A stretch of DNA of 64,000 nucleotides from Mycolicibacterium chubuense NBB4 (GTDB taxonomy: Bacteria > Actinomycetota > Actinomycetes > Mycobacteriales > Mycobacteriaceae): contig NC_018027.1 of the NCBI RefSeq assembly GCF_000266905.1, positions 3,968,001-4,032,000 on the forward strand. The letters run 5' to 3'. The position numbers were made by a program, and so were the translations under genes. Below are positions 19,897 to 30,177 of the stretch, one piece after another. Under the pieces are notes generated by a model. The model ran no database searches, was not told the origin of the DNA, and saw nothing but the letters and a program-made list of their open reading frames with translations. The stretch's first letter is position 1. The number at the start of each line of letters is the position of its first letter.

Positions 19897-21918
19897 TCAG
19901 TCGACGTCGGCGCCGCCGGGGGTGTTCTTCGACACCTGGACCAGGAACTCGTAGTTGTTCTTGGTCTTTCTCAGCTGGCTCATCAGCAGGTCGATGGCCT
20001 GATGCGGATCCAGGCCGGACATCACCCGGCGCAGCTTGTGCACGATCGCGAACTCGTCGGGCGAGAGCAGCAGCTCGTCCTTGCGGGTACCGGACGGGTT
20101 GACGTCCACGGCCGGGAACACGCGGCGCTCGGCGATCTTGCGGTCGAGCTTGAGCTCGGCGTTACCCGTGCCCTTGAACTCCTCGAAGATCACCGTGTCA
20201 CCGGTGGAGCCCGTCTCGACCATGGCCGTGGCGATGATCGTCAGCGAGCCGCCCTCCTCGATGTTGCGCGCCGCGCCGAGGAATCGCTTCGGCGGATACA
20301 GCGCGGTCGAGTCGACACCACCGGAGAGGATACGGCCGGACGCCGGGGAGGCGTTGTTGTACGCGCGGCCCAGACGAGTGATGGAGTCGAGGAGCACGAC
20401 GACGTCCTTGCCCTGCTCGACGAGTCGCTTGGCCCGTTCGATGGCGAGCTCTGCTGCCTGGGTGTGGTCTGACGGCGGACGGTCGAAGGTGGAGGCGATG
20501 ACCTCACCCTTGACCGAACGCTGCATGTCGGTGACCTCTTCGGGACGCTCGTCGACAAGCACGACCATCAGGTGGCATTCGGGATTGTTGCGGGTGATCG
20601 CGTTGGCGATGTCCTGCATGATCGTGGTCTTACCGGCCTTGGGCGGCGAGACGATCAGGGCGCGCTGTCCCTTGCCGATCGGCATGATCAGGTCGATCAC
20701 GCGCGTGGTGAGCTTGTCGCCGCTGGTTTCCAGGCGCAGCCGCTGATTCGGGTAGAGCGGGGTGAGCTTGGTGAACTCGGGCCGCTTCTTGGCCTCCTCG
20801 ACGGGCTTGCCGTTGACGGTGTCGAGGCGCACCAGCGGATTGAACTTCTGCCGGGGGTTCTTGTCGCCCCCGTCGTTCTCGCGGGGCACCCGCACGGCGC
20901 CGGTCACCGCGTCTCCGCGGCGCAGCCCGTTCTTGCGCACCATGTTCATCGACACGTAGACGTCGTTCGGCCCGGCCAGGTAGCCCGAGGTACGCACGAA
21001 CGCATAGTTGTCGAGCACGTCGAGGATGCCCGCGACGGGCTGCACGACGTCGTCTTCCCGCAGCTCGGTGTCGCGATCACCGCCGCCGGCGTTGTCGCCG
21101 CGCTCCCGGCGCCTGCGGTCGCGGAACCGACGGCCACGACGACCCTGACGGCCTTCACCGTCGTCGTCGTTGTCGGCGCCACGGCCACCGCCGTTGTTGT
21201 CGGCGCCCCGGCCACCGCCGTTTCCGCCGGTGTTGTTCTGATTGGCTCGGCCGCCCTGGTTCTGGTCGCCGCGGTTGTCGGAGGTCTTCTCGGCCCTGTC
21301 CTGGTCGCGGGTGTCCCCGCCGTCGCGGTTGCCCTGGCGGCCGCGGTCGGCGTTCCTGTCCCTGCCTCCGCCGCTGGCCTCGGCGGGCGCCTCGGCGCCC
21401 TCGGGCTTGGCGCCGCCGGCCTTGCTGTCGTCGGCGGCGGAAGCGTTGTCCTTGGCCTGGTCTCTCGCCTGATTTTGGTCCTGCTCGGAGGCCTGGCCCT
21501 GTTCACGCGAGGCCGAGCGGCGCTCGCGTCGCTGCCTCGCAGGCTGCGCCTCGGAGGTGGCTTGCTCGGGAGCCGCGGCACTCGGCGCGCTTTCGGCCGG
21601 CGCGGCTGCGGTTTCGGCGGAACTGCCGTTCTTCTCGCCGCGGCGCTCGCGGATGGCCGCGATCAGCTCGCTCTTGCGCATCCCGGAGGCGCCCTCGACG
21701 CCGATCTCCTTGGCCAGAGCACGCAGCTCGGGCAGAACCATGCTGCTCAGAGCGCCGCGGCGGCTCGGAGCCGCCGGCGCGTCGTCCGCGACGGCCGTCG
21801 CGGCGGGCGCGGCGGGCGCGGCGGGCGCGGCGGGAGATGAGATGTCGCCGGTCACGGGGTTCGGCAGCTCGCCGCTTCCGGCGCTGCCACCAGCCGTGAT
21901 GAGGTCCGTTTCAGTCAC
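19897..21918 (-). CDS. rho: transcription termination factor Rho
   Basis: 673 residues from the GTG at 21918 (VTETDLITAGG), with AGGAAA just before it. RNA-dependent ATPase helicase. The C-terminal two thirds hold the OSB RNA-binding fold (DVYVSMNMVRKNGLRRGD), Walker A SPPKAGKTT, Walker B VVLLDSITRLGRAYN and the Q/R loops. The N-terminus is a long low-complexity segment of about 250 residues: Ala/Pro repeats, then an Asn/Gly/Arg/Asp-rich run ending in GRQGRRGRRFRDRRRRERG. Actinobacterial Rho proteins carry such insertions; this one is longer than in M. tuberculosis (602 residues in my memory). Confidence 0.97.
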   Translation of the reverse strand: MTETDLITAGGSAGSGELPNPVTGDISSPAAPAAPAAPAATAVADDAPAAPSRRGALSSMVLPELRALAKEIGVEGASGMRKSELIAAIRERRGEKNGSSAETAAAPAESAPSAAAPEQATSEAQPARQRRERRSASREQGQASEQDQNQARDQAKDNASAADDSKAGGAKPEGAEAPAEASGGGRDRNADRGRQGNRDGGDTRDQDRAEKTSDNRGDQNQGGRANQNNTGGNGGGRGADNNGGGRGADNDDDGEGRQGRRGRRFRDRRRRERGDNAGGGDRDTELREDDVVQPVAGILDVLDNYAFVRTSGYLAGPNDVYVSMNMVRKNGLRRGDAVTGAVRVPRENDGGDKNPRQKFNPLVRLDTVNGKPVEEAKKRPEFTKLTPLYPNQRLRLETSGDKLTTRVIDLIMPIGKGQRALIVSPPKAGKTTIMQDIANAITRNNPECHLMVVLVDERPEEVTDMQRSVKGEVIASTFDRPPSDHTQAAELAIERAKRLVEQGKDVVVLLDSITRLGRAYNNASPASGRILSGGVDSTALYPPKRFLGAARNIEEGGSLTIIATAMVETGSTGDTVIFEEFKGTGNAELKLDRKIAERRVFPAVDVNPSGTRKDELLLSPDEFAIVHKLRRVMSGLDPHQAIDLLMSQLRKTKNNYEFLVQVSKNTPGGADVD

Positions 21919-22223
21919 GGATTTCCTTTCTTCCCTCGCTGATCGAGTCATGCGGGGGTTGCGTGCGTTCAGCTGAACCGCCGAACGCGGGGACCACACC
22001 ATTGCCACTGCAACGGTGATCGCCGGAATTCGCCGGAATACGGCGAACCGTCAGTCCACAAATTGAACACCTGAAAGAAGAGGGTCGTCCTAATGTCGGC
22101 GCAGTCGGCGCAGGCAGAAACGCTGCATTGCTGGACGACAGCGAGGATAACCCGCATCTGAGCCGGAAGCAAGAAACACGCGACCCGCATGTTGCCCGCG
22201 TGACCACGCGCTTCGACCGTCCG
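21919..22223 (-). promoter_or_regulatory. intergenic region upstream of rho
   Basis: 305 bases between the thrB stop and the rho start. It must hold the rho promoter and leader. I see a T-rich/A-rich patch around 22055-22085 but no convincing -35/-10 pair and no open frame with coding character. Rho leaders are often autoregulated by Rho itself, so a C-rich unstructured leader would be expected; the last 100 bases on the minus strand are fairly C-rich. Confidence 0.4.
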
Positions 22224-23180
<957 letters not shown>

Positions 23181-24266
23181 CTAGACCAGGCCGAGCTTGG
23201 CGACGACGGCGACGGGGTCGACGGGCACCGGGATAACCGCGGGCATGCCCTTCAGAGCGGTGTCCGGGTCCTTCAGGCCGTTGCCGGTGACGGTGCACAC
23301 CACGGTGGAACCCTTGGCGACCCACCCGTCTTCGATGGACTTGAGCAGCCCGGCGATGCTGGCCGCCGACGCGGGTTCGACGAACACGCCCTCGGCTCGC
23401 GCCACCAGGTGGTAGGCGGCGAGGATCTCCTCGTCGGTGGCGGCCAGGAAGCGGCCGCCGGACTGCTGCTGCGCCTCGACCGCGGAGGTCCACGAGGCCG
23501 GCGACCCGATGCGGATCGCGGTGGCGATGGTCTCGGGGTCACTCACCGGCTCGCCGAGCACCAGCGGCGCCGCCCCGGCGGCCTGCGTGCCGAGCATGCG
23601 CGGCAGCCGGCCGGTCAGCCCGTCGCGGTGGTACTCGGTGTAGCCCTTCCAGTACGCCGTGATGTTGCCGGCGTTGCCGACGGGCAGCGCGTGGATGTCG
23701 GGCGCCTCGCCGAGCGCGTCGATGATCTCGAACGCCGCGGTCTTCTGTCCCTCGATACGGAAGGGGTTGACGGAGTTGACAAGTGACACCGTGGGAAAGT
23801 CCGCGGTGAGCTTGCGGGCCAGCTCGAGGCAGTCGTCGAAGTTCCCGTCGATCTGGATGATCTTGGCGCCGTGCATGACCGCCTGCGCCAGCTTGCCCAT
23901 CGCGATCTTGCCCTGCGGAACCAGTACCGCACAGGTGATCCCGGCGCGTGCGGCGTAGGCGGCGGCCGACGCCGAGGTGTTGCCGGTGGACGCGCACAGC
24001 ACCGCCTGCTGGCCGCGGGCCACCGCCTCGGTCACGGCCATCGTCATGCCGCGATCCTTGAAGGAGCCGGTCGGATTGAGCCCTTCGACCTTGAGATGCA
24101 CGGTGCAGCCGGTGTATTCGGACAGGCGCGGGGCGGGCAACAGCGGCGTGCCGCCTTCCCGCAGAGTGATGGGCGTCCAGCTGTCCTCGACGGGCAGCCG
24201 CTCGCGGTAGGCCTCGATCAGGCCCGGCCAGGGCTGGTGCACGGCGCGGGGTGCGGTGGTACTCAC
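23181..24266 (-). CDS. thrC: threonine synthase
   Basis: 361 residues, PLP-dependent. Converts O-phosphohomoserine to threonine. The PLP lysine is K70 in [12 protein letters not shown]; the phosphate-binding loop [13 protein letters not shown] is also present. Its ATG overlaps the hom stop in ATGA, so the two are translationally coupled. Confidence 0.96.
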   Translation of the reverse strand: MSTTAPRAVHQPWPGLIEAYRERLPVEDSWTPITLREGGTPLLPAPRLSEYTGCTVHLKVEGLNPTGSFKDRGMTMAVTEAVARGQQAVLCASTGNTSASAAAYAARAGITCAVLVPQGKIAMGKLAQAVMHGAKIIQIDGNFDDCLELARKLTADFPTVSLVNSVNPFRIEGQKTAAFEIIDALGEAPDIHALPVGNAGNITAYWKGYTEYHRDGLTGRLPRMLGTQAAGAAPLVLGEPVSDPETIATAIRIGSPASWTSAVEAQQQSGGRFLAATDEEILAAYHLVARAEGVFVEPASAASIAGLLKSIEDGWVAKGSTVVCTVTGNGLKDPDTALKGMPAVIPVPVDPVAVVAKLGLV

Positions 24267-25603
24267 TCAGATGTCCCTTCCATCCGAAGGACGCTGTTGA
24301 TGCTCGATACGACCTCCAGGTCTGCCAGTGCCGCAACGGTTTCCGACAGTGCCGCATCGGTGGCCCGGTGGGTGACGACGACGATGCGCGCACCGCACCG
24401 CTGCCCACCCCCGTCGACCATGCCCTCCTGGCGCACCTCGGCGATGCTGACCTCGCGCTTGGCGAACTCCGCCGCCACTGCGGAGAGCACACCGGGGCGG
24501 TCCGCGACGTTCATGTTGACGTAGTAGCGGGTGGGGATCACCCCGATGGGCGCGACCGGCAGTGCGGCGTACTTGGACTCGCGTGGTCCGCGCCCGCCCT
24601 GCACCCGGTTGCGCGCCGCCATCACGAGATCACCCAGCACCGCCGACGCCGTCGGCGCGCCTCCGGCGCCCTGGCCGTAGAACATCAGCCTGCCGGCCGC
24701 CTCCGCCTCGACGACCACGGCGTTGAAGGCGCCGTTGACGGCGGCCAGCGGGTGCTCGAGCGGGACCAGTGCCGGGTAGACCCGGGCCGAAACCCGCTGC
24801 TGGCCATCGCCGTCGGTGAGACGTTCGCAGATCGCCAGCAACTTGATGGTGCAGCCCAGCGAGCGGGCGGACGCGAAGTCCGCCGCGGTCACCTTGGTGA
24901 TGCCTTCCCGGTAGACGTCGTCGGCGCTGACCCGCGTGTGGAACGCGATGGATGCCAGGATCGCCGCTTTGGCGGCCGCGTCGTAGCCCTCCACGTCGGC
25001 GGTCGGATCGGCTTCGGCGTAGCCGAGCGCGCTCGCATCGGCCAGCGCCGAGGCGTAGTCGGCTCCGGTGCTGTCCATCTCGGACAGGATGTAGTTGGTC
25101 GTGCCGTTGACGATCCCGGCCACGCGCAGCACCGTGTCCCCGGCCAGCGACTGGGTCAGCGGACGGATGACGGGGATGGCCCCGGCGACCGCCGCCTCGA
25201 AGTACAGGTCGACATGTGCGTGCTCGGCGGCCTGCGCGAGCTCGCCGGCCGACACCGCCATCAAGGCCTTGTTGGCGGTGACGACGGACTTGCCGTGCTC
25301 GAGCGCGGTGAGGATGGCCTTGCGGGCAGGGTCGACGGGTCCCATGACCTCGACGACGATGTCGACGTCGTCGCGCGACACCAGCGCCTCGATGTTGTCG
25401 GTGAGCAACTCCGGGGCCACGCCGCGGTCACGGTCTGCGTTGCGGACCCCGATGCCGCGCACCACCAGGGGCGCACCGATCCGAGCGGTCAGGTCGGCCG
25501 CGTCCTCCTCGATGATCCGCACCACCTGGCTGCCCACATTGCCCAACCCCAGCACGGCCACCCCGATGTGGCCGCCGTCGTGCTTGCCGTTCGTCTCAGT
25601 CAC
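24263..25603 (-). CDS. hom: homoserine dehydrogenase
   Basis: 446 residues. NAD(P)-binding [18 protein letters not shown] near the N-terminus, the catalytic domain with [14 protein letters not shown] (about 180-193) and a C-terminal ACT domain ([29 protein letters not shown]) for feedback inhibition by threonine. It reduces aspartate semialdehyde to homoserine. GTG start 3 bases after the lysA stop. Confidence 0.96.
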   Translation of the reverse strand: MTETNGKHDGGHIGVAVLGLGNVGSQVVRIIEEDAADLTARIGAPLVVRGIGVRNADRDRGVAPELLTDNIEALVSRDDVDIVVEVMGPVDPARKAILTALEHGKSVVTANKALMAVSAGELAQAAEHAHVDLYFEAAVAGAIPVIRPLTQSLAGDTVLRVAGIVNGTTNYILSEMDSTGADYASALADASALGYAEADPTADVEGYDAAAKAAILASIAFHTRVSADDVYREGITKVTAADFASARSLGCTIKLLAICERLTDGDGQQRVSARVYPALVPLEHPLAAVNGAFNAVVVEAEAAGRLMFYGQGAGGAPTASAVLGDLVMAARNRVQGGRGPRESKYAALPVAPIGVIPTRYYVNMNVADRPGVLSAVAAEFAKREVSIAEVRQEGMVDGGGQRCGARIVVVTHRATDAALSETVAALADLEVVSSINSVLRMEGTSE

Positions 25604-25606
25604 CGT

Positions 25607-27025
25607 TCACCTCACTTCCAGACTCAACAAGTCGTCGACCGTCTCCCGGCGCAGGATCAGGCGGGCCCGCCCGTCGCGCACGGCCACCACGGCCGGCCGG
25701 CCGATCAGGTTGTAGCGGCTCGACATCGAATAGCAGTATGCGCCGGTCGCCGCGACGCCGAGCAGGTCACCCGGGGTGACGTCGCCGGGCAGCCACGCGT
25801 CGCGGACCACGATGTCGCCGCTTTCGCAGTGCTTGCCGACGACCCGCGACATCGTCGGCGCGGCGTCGCTGCTGCGCGACAGCAACCGCACGTCGTACTC
25901 GGCGCCGTACAGCGAGGTCCTGATGTTGTCGCTCATCCCGCCGTCGACGCTGACGTAGCGCCGGTTCCGGTCGGCGGCGACATCGACATCCTTGACGGTG
26001 CCGACCTCGTAGAGGGTGATGGTGCCGGGGCCGGCGATGGCGCGCCCGGGTTCGACCACGAGCTTCGGCGCGGGCAGCCCGACGGCGGCGCACTCGTTGG
26101 CCACGATCGCGCCGAGTTTGGCGGCGAGATCCGCCATCGGAGGCGGGTCGTCGTCCGGCAGGTAGGAGATGCCCAGTCCGCCGCCGAGGTCGACGATCGA
26201 CATCTGCGAGGTCTTTTCCACACCGAACTCGGCGACCACGTCACGCAGCAGGCCGATGACCCGGTGGGCCGCCAACTCGAACCCGGCCACGTCGAAGATC
26301 TGCGACCCGATGTGACTGTGCAAGCCGACCAGGCGGAGGTGATCGGCGTCGAACACCCGCCGCACGGCGTCCATCGCCGCTCCGCTGGCCAGCGACAGTC
26401 CGAACTTCTGGTCCTCGTGCGCGGTGGAGATGAACTCGTGCGTGTGGGCCTCGACGCCGACCGTGACGCGGATCAGCACGTCCTGCACCGTGCCGGCGTC
26501 ACGGGCGACCTCGTCGAGTCGATCGATCTCGGTCGTCGAGTCGACGACCACGTGCTCGATACCCGCCTTGACCGCGGCCGTCAGCTCGGCGATCGACTTG
26601 TTGTTGCCGTGCAGGGCGATTCGTTCCGCGGGGAAGCCGGCGTGCAGCGCCACCGCCAGCTCGCCGCCACTGGCCACGTCGAGCGACAGACCCTCTTCGT
26701 CGATCCAGCGCGCAATCTCGGTGCACAGGAACGCCTTGGCCGCGTACCGCACGTGGTCACCGCCGCCGAAGGCCGCCGAGATCTCGCGGCAGCGCGCCCG
26801 GAAGTCGTCTTCGTCGATCACGAACACCGGGGTGCCGAACTCCGCGGCGATGTCCCGGACGGATACTCCGGCAATCGTCACGATTCCGTCGTCGCCGCGA
26901 ACGGCGTTCTGCGGCCACACGTTCGGAGCCAGCCGCAGGACGTCGGCGGCCGAGTCGGGACGATCGGGCGCCCCGGCGTGGTGCACCTCTTCGGCGTGCC
27001 TGGGACCGGCTGGATGCGCGATCAC
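25607..27025 (-). CDS. lysA: diaminopimelate decarboxylase
   Basis: 472 residues from the GTG at 27025, which overlaps the argS stop as GTGA. PLP enzyme making lysine from meso-DAP. The PLP lysine lies in YAAKAFLC (about residue 97), the glycine-rich phosphate loop in DLGGGLGIS, and the active-site Cys in GKHCESGD. The N-terminus is about 25 residues longer than the M. tuberculosis enzyme; the internal GTG at residue 14 is an alternative start. Confidence 0.93.
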   Translation of the reverse strand: MIAHPAGPRHAEEVHHAGAPDRPDSAADVLRLAPNVWPQNAVRGDDGIVTIAGVSVRDIAAEFGTPVFVIDEDDFRARCREISAAFGGGDHVRYAAKAFLCTEIARWIDEEGLSLDVASGGELAVALHAGFPAERIALHGNNKSIAELTAAVKAGIEHVVVDSTTEIDRLDEVARDAGTVQDVLIRVTVGVEAHTHEFISTAHEDQKFGLSLASGAAMDAVRRVFDADHLRLVGLHSHIGSQIFDVAGFELAAHRVIGLLRDVVAEFGVEKTSQMSIVDLGGGLGISYLPDDDPPPMADLAAKLGAIVANECAAVGLPAPKLVVEPGRAIAGPGTITLYEVGTVKDVDVAADRNRRYVSVDGGMSDNIRTSLYGAEYDVRLLSRSSDAAPTMSRVVGKHCESGDIVVRDAWLPGDVTPGDLLGVAATGAYCYSMSSRYNLIGRPAVVAVRDGRARLILRRETVDDLLSLEVR

Positions 27026-28674
27026 ATCCGCTCCGGAGCGCTCACACCCAAGATGGCCAGCCCGTTGGCGATGACGCGACGGGTCGCCTCGCACAGCGCG
27101 AGGCGCGCGACGTGCAGGTCGCCGGGTTCCTCGTCGCCTTGCGGCAACACCCGGCAGGAGTCGTAGAAGCGGTGATAGTCGCCAGCGAGATCTTCGAGAT
27201 AGCGCGACACCCGGTGCGGCTCACGCAGCGCCGCAGCGGTGTCGAGCACCCGCGGGAACTCGCCCAGGTTGCGGATCAGCGTGCCCTCTTTGTCATGGGT
27301 GAGCAGGTCGAGATGTGCTGTGCTGGCGTCGATCCCGAGGTCGGCGGCGTTGCGGGCCAGGGCGCTGAGCCGCGCGTGCGCGTATTGCACGTAGTAGACC
27401 GGGTTCTCGTTGGATGCCGACGACCACAACGCCAGGTCGATGTCGATCGGGGTGTCGACCGAGCTGCGGATCAGCGCGTACCGGGCGGCGTCGACCCCGA
27501 TCGCCTCGACGAGGTCGTCGAGGGTGATCACCGTGCCCGCACGCTTGCTCATTCGCACCGGCTGGCCGTCGCGGACCAGGTTGACCATCTGGCCGATCAG
27601 CACCTCGACGGTGTCCGGATCGTCCCCCAGCGCTGCGGCGGCGGCCTTCAGGCGGGCGATGTAGCCGTGATGGTCGGCGCCGAGCATGTAGATGCACAGA
27701 TCGAAGCCGCGCTGACGCTTGTCCAGGAAGTAGGCGAGGTCGCCGGCGATGTAGGCGGGCCGGCCGTCGCTCTTGATGACGACGCGATCCTTGTCGTCAC
27801 CGAAGTCGGTGGTGCGCAACCAGACTGCGCCGTCTTTCTCGTAGATGCCGCCGGTCTCGCGCAGCTTCCCGATGGCCTGGTCCACGCGCCCGGACGTGTG
27901 CATCGAGTCCTCGTGGGTGAAGACGTCGAAGTCGGTGCCGAACTCGTGCAGCGAGGACTTGATGTGGTCGAACATCAGGTTGACACCGATCGCGCGGAAC
28001 GTCTCCCGCATCTCGGCGTCGGGCAGGTTCAGCGCATCGGGTTCCTTGGCGATGACCTGCGCGGCGATGTCACCGATGTACGTGCCGGCGTAGCCGTCCT
28101 CCGGCGTCGGCTCCCCCTTGGCGGCGGCGATCAGCGAGTTGGTGAAGCGGTCGATCTGGGCGCCGTGGTCATTGAAGTAGTACTCGCGTACCACCTCGGC
28201 GCCCTGCGTGCTCAACAGCCGGCCCAGGGCGTCGCCGACGGCGGCCCACCGGGTGCCGCCGATGTGGATCGGCCCGGTGGGATTGGCGGAGACGAATTCG
28301 AGGTTGACCCTCTGACCGGCGAGCTTCGCGGAGTTCCCGTAGGCCGGACCCGCGGTGATGACGTTGTCGATGATGACGTTCTGCGCGGAGGCCTCGATGC
28401 GCAGGTTCACGAACCCGGGGCCGGCGACGTCGGCGGCGGCGATGCCGTTCTGATGGGCGAGCGCGGCAGCCAGCCACCCGGCCAGCTCGCGAGGGTTGGC
28501 GCCGACCTTCTTGCCGAGCTGTAACGCCAGGTTGGTGGCGTAATCACCGTGCTCGGGGTTGCGCGGACGCTCCACCGTGACGGTGGCAGGCAGCGCGGCG
28601 GAGTCCAGGCCGTGCTCGACGAGGACCGCGGCGGCGGTGCTCTTGAGCAGCTCGGCCAGATCGGCGGGGGTCAC
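27022..28674 (-). CDS. argS: arginyl-tRNA synthetase
   Basis: 550 residues from the GTG at 28674 ([11 protein letters not shown]). Class I synthetase: HIGH-type motif [22 protein letters not shown]-type motif [16 protein letters not shown]-terminal Add-1 domain and C-terminal DALR anticodon-binding domain. It is the first gene of the lysine/threonine operon and lies 104 bases from the divergent tRNA-Arg gene. Confidence 0.95.
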   Translation of the reverse strand: MTPADLAELLKSTAAAVLVEHGLDSAALPATVTVERPRNPEHGDYATNLALQLGKKVGANPRELAGWLAAALAHQNGIAAADVAGPGFVNLRIEASAQNVIIDNVITAGPAYGNSAKLAGQRVNLEFVSANPTGPIHIGGTRWAAVGDALGRLLSTQGAEVVREYYFNDHGAQIDRFTNSLIAAAKGEPTPEDGYAGTYIGDIAAQVIAKEPDALNLPDAEMRETFRAIGVNLMFDHIKSSLHEFGTDFDVFTHEDSMHTSGRVDQAIGKLRETGGIYEKDGAVWLRTTDFGDDKDRVVIKSDGRPAYIAGDLAYFLDKRQRGFDLCIYMLGADHHGYIARLKAAAAALGDDPDTVEVLIGQMVNLVRDGQPVRMSKRAGTVITLDDLVEAIGVDAARYALIRSSVDTPIDIDLALWSSASNENPVYYVQYAHARLSALARNAADLGIDASTAHLDLLTHDKEGTLIRNLGEFPRVLDTAAALREPHRVSRYLEDLAGDYHRFYDSCRVLPQGDEEPGDLHVARLALCEATRRVIANGLAILGVSAPERM

Positions 28675-28778
28675 GGGGGTCCATCCTATGGTCTGGGCCC
28701 TTCCCGCCCCGAATCCGTTTCCGCTCCTCGGCATGCGCTACGCTAGCCACGCCCACTGGCGCAGTGAGTACCTCATGC

Positions 28779-28854
28779 GCCCCCGTAGCTCAGGGGATAG
28801 AGCGTCTGCCTCCGGAGCAGAAGGCCGCAGGTTCGAATCCTGCCGGGGGCACCA
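28779..28854 (+). tRNA. tRNA-Arg (anticodon CCG), CCA encoded
   Basis: 76 bases with a full cloverleaf: acceptor GCCCCCG/CGGGGGC, D-arm with AGCTCAGGGGATAGAGC, anticodon stem TCTGC/GCAGA around loop CTCCGGA (anticodon CCG), T-arm GCAGGTTCGAATCCTGC, discriminator A and an encoded CCA at 28852-28854. It is divergent from argS, an apt neighbour. tRNA genes are frequent integration sites, and the accessory block starts just after it. Confidence 0.97.
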
Positions 28855-28988
28855 CATTCTTCGCAGTTCAGACACCTCTGTTCCGCTCATCGGGGCCACC
28901 GAGGTCGCGATGCTCGATGCGAGCGCCATCGCCGCCTCGACGCGCCTTTCCGCAGGGGTAAAACGTCGCGGACCGGGTACCTCCCGCC

Positions 28989-30155
28989 GTGGACATCGCC
29001 ATCAGCGGTGCAGGAGTCGCGGGCACGGCACTGGCCTACTGGCTGCGCCGCGCCGGACACCGTCCGACCCTCATCGAACGGGCACCGTCCTTTCGCACGG
29101 GCGGCTACATGATCGACTTCTGGGGCGTCGGGTATCAGGTGACCAAGCGCATGGGACTCGAAGGCCGGGTCCGCGACGGCGGGTACGACATCCGCTCCGT
29201 TCGGTCCGTCGCCTCCGACGGTGCGACCCGCGCCGAGGTGGGCGTCGACGTGTTCCGCCGGATCGCAGGCCCTGACTTCACGAGCCTGCCGCGCGGCGAC
29301 CTGGCGGCCGCCATCTACCAGACCGTCGAGAACGACGTCGAGACGCTGTTCGGCGAGAGCATCGTGCGCATCGACGAACACCCGGACTGCGTCCGGTTGG
29401 AATTCGAGCAGGCATCGCCGCGCGACTTCGACCTCCTCGTCGGCGCTGACGGCCTGCACTCGAACGTGCGCCGGATCCGGTTCGGGCCCGAAGACGAATT
29501 CGAGCACTATCTGGGCTGCAAGGTCGCCGCCTGCGTGGTGGACGGCTACCGGCCCCGCGACGACCTCACCTATGTCACCTACGCGACCACCGGGCGGCAG
29601 GTGGGACGCTTCGCGCTTCGCGGTGACCGGACGATGTTCCTGTTCGTCTTCCGCGCCGACCGGGACGGCGGCGGCCGCACCCCACGAGACGAACTGCACG
29701 CACAGTTCGACGACGCGGGCTGGGAATGCCGACAGATCCTGGCCGCAGCCGACGACGTCGAGGACCTGTACTTCGACGTCGTCAGTCAGATCAAGATGGC
29801 GTCCTGGTCAGACGGCCGCGTCGTGCTCGTCGGCGATGCGGCGGCCTGCATCTCGCTGCTCGGCGGGGAAGGGACCGGTCTGGCCATCACCGAGGCGTAC
29901 GCGTTGGCCGGCGAACTGACCCGCGCGAAGGGCGATCACCGCCGCGCATTCAGCGCCTACGAGACGCTGCTGCGCGGGTTCGTCGACGACAAGCAGAAAG
30001 GTGCGCAGAAGATGCTCGGATTCTTCGCCACCGAGACACGATTCGGGCTCTGGTTTCGTAACGTGGCGCTGCGCACGATGAATCACCTACCGCTGGCGGG
30101 CTTGTTCGCCCGTACGGTGCGCGACGACATCGATCTGCCGGAGTATGAGATTTGA
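28989..30155 (+). CDS. FAD-dependent monooxygenase (PHBH-fold, UbiH-like)
   Basis: 388 residues, GTG start. N-terminal Rossmann motif ISGAGVAGTALAYWLRRAGH binds the ADP part of FAD; DLLVGADGLHSNVR (about 155-168) and GRVVLVGDAAACISLLGGEGTGLAITEAYALA (about 275-307) are the DG and GD motifs of class A flavin monooxygenases. No partner gene lies beside it. The family often detoxifies or hydroxylates aromatic compounds; the substrate is unknown. First gene of the accessory region after the tRNA. Confidence 0.87.
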   Translation: MDIAISGAGVAGTALAYWLRRAGHRPTLIERAPSFRTGGYMIDFWGVGYQVTKRMGLEGRVRDGGYDIRSVRSVASDGATRAEVGVDVFRRIAGPDFTSLPRGDLAAAIYQTVENDVETLFGESIVRIDEHPDCVRLEFEQASPRDFDLLVGADGLHSNVRRIRFGPEDEFEHYLGCKVAACVVDGYRPRDDLTYVTYATTGRQVGRFALRGDRTMFLFVFRADRDGGGRTPRDELHAQFDDAGWECRQILAAADDVEDLYFDVVSQIKMASWSDGRVVLVGDAAACISLLGGEGTGLAITEAYALAGELTRAKGDHRRAFSAYETLLRGFVDDKQKGAQKMLGFFATETRFGLWFRNVALRTMNHLPLAGLFARTVRDDIDLPEYEI

Positions 30156-30177
30156 GTGCCAAGGCCGCACTCGACGT

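Noticed and set aside
24251..27166. Very long open frame on the plus strand across hom and lysA
   Set aside because: It is antisense to two well-conserved enzymes and rich in Arg/His/Val/Asp from GC-rich third-position bias; no family features.
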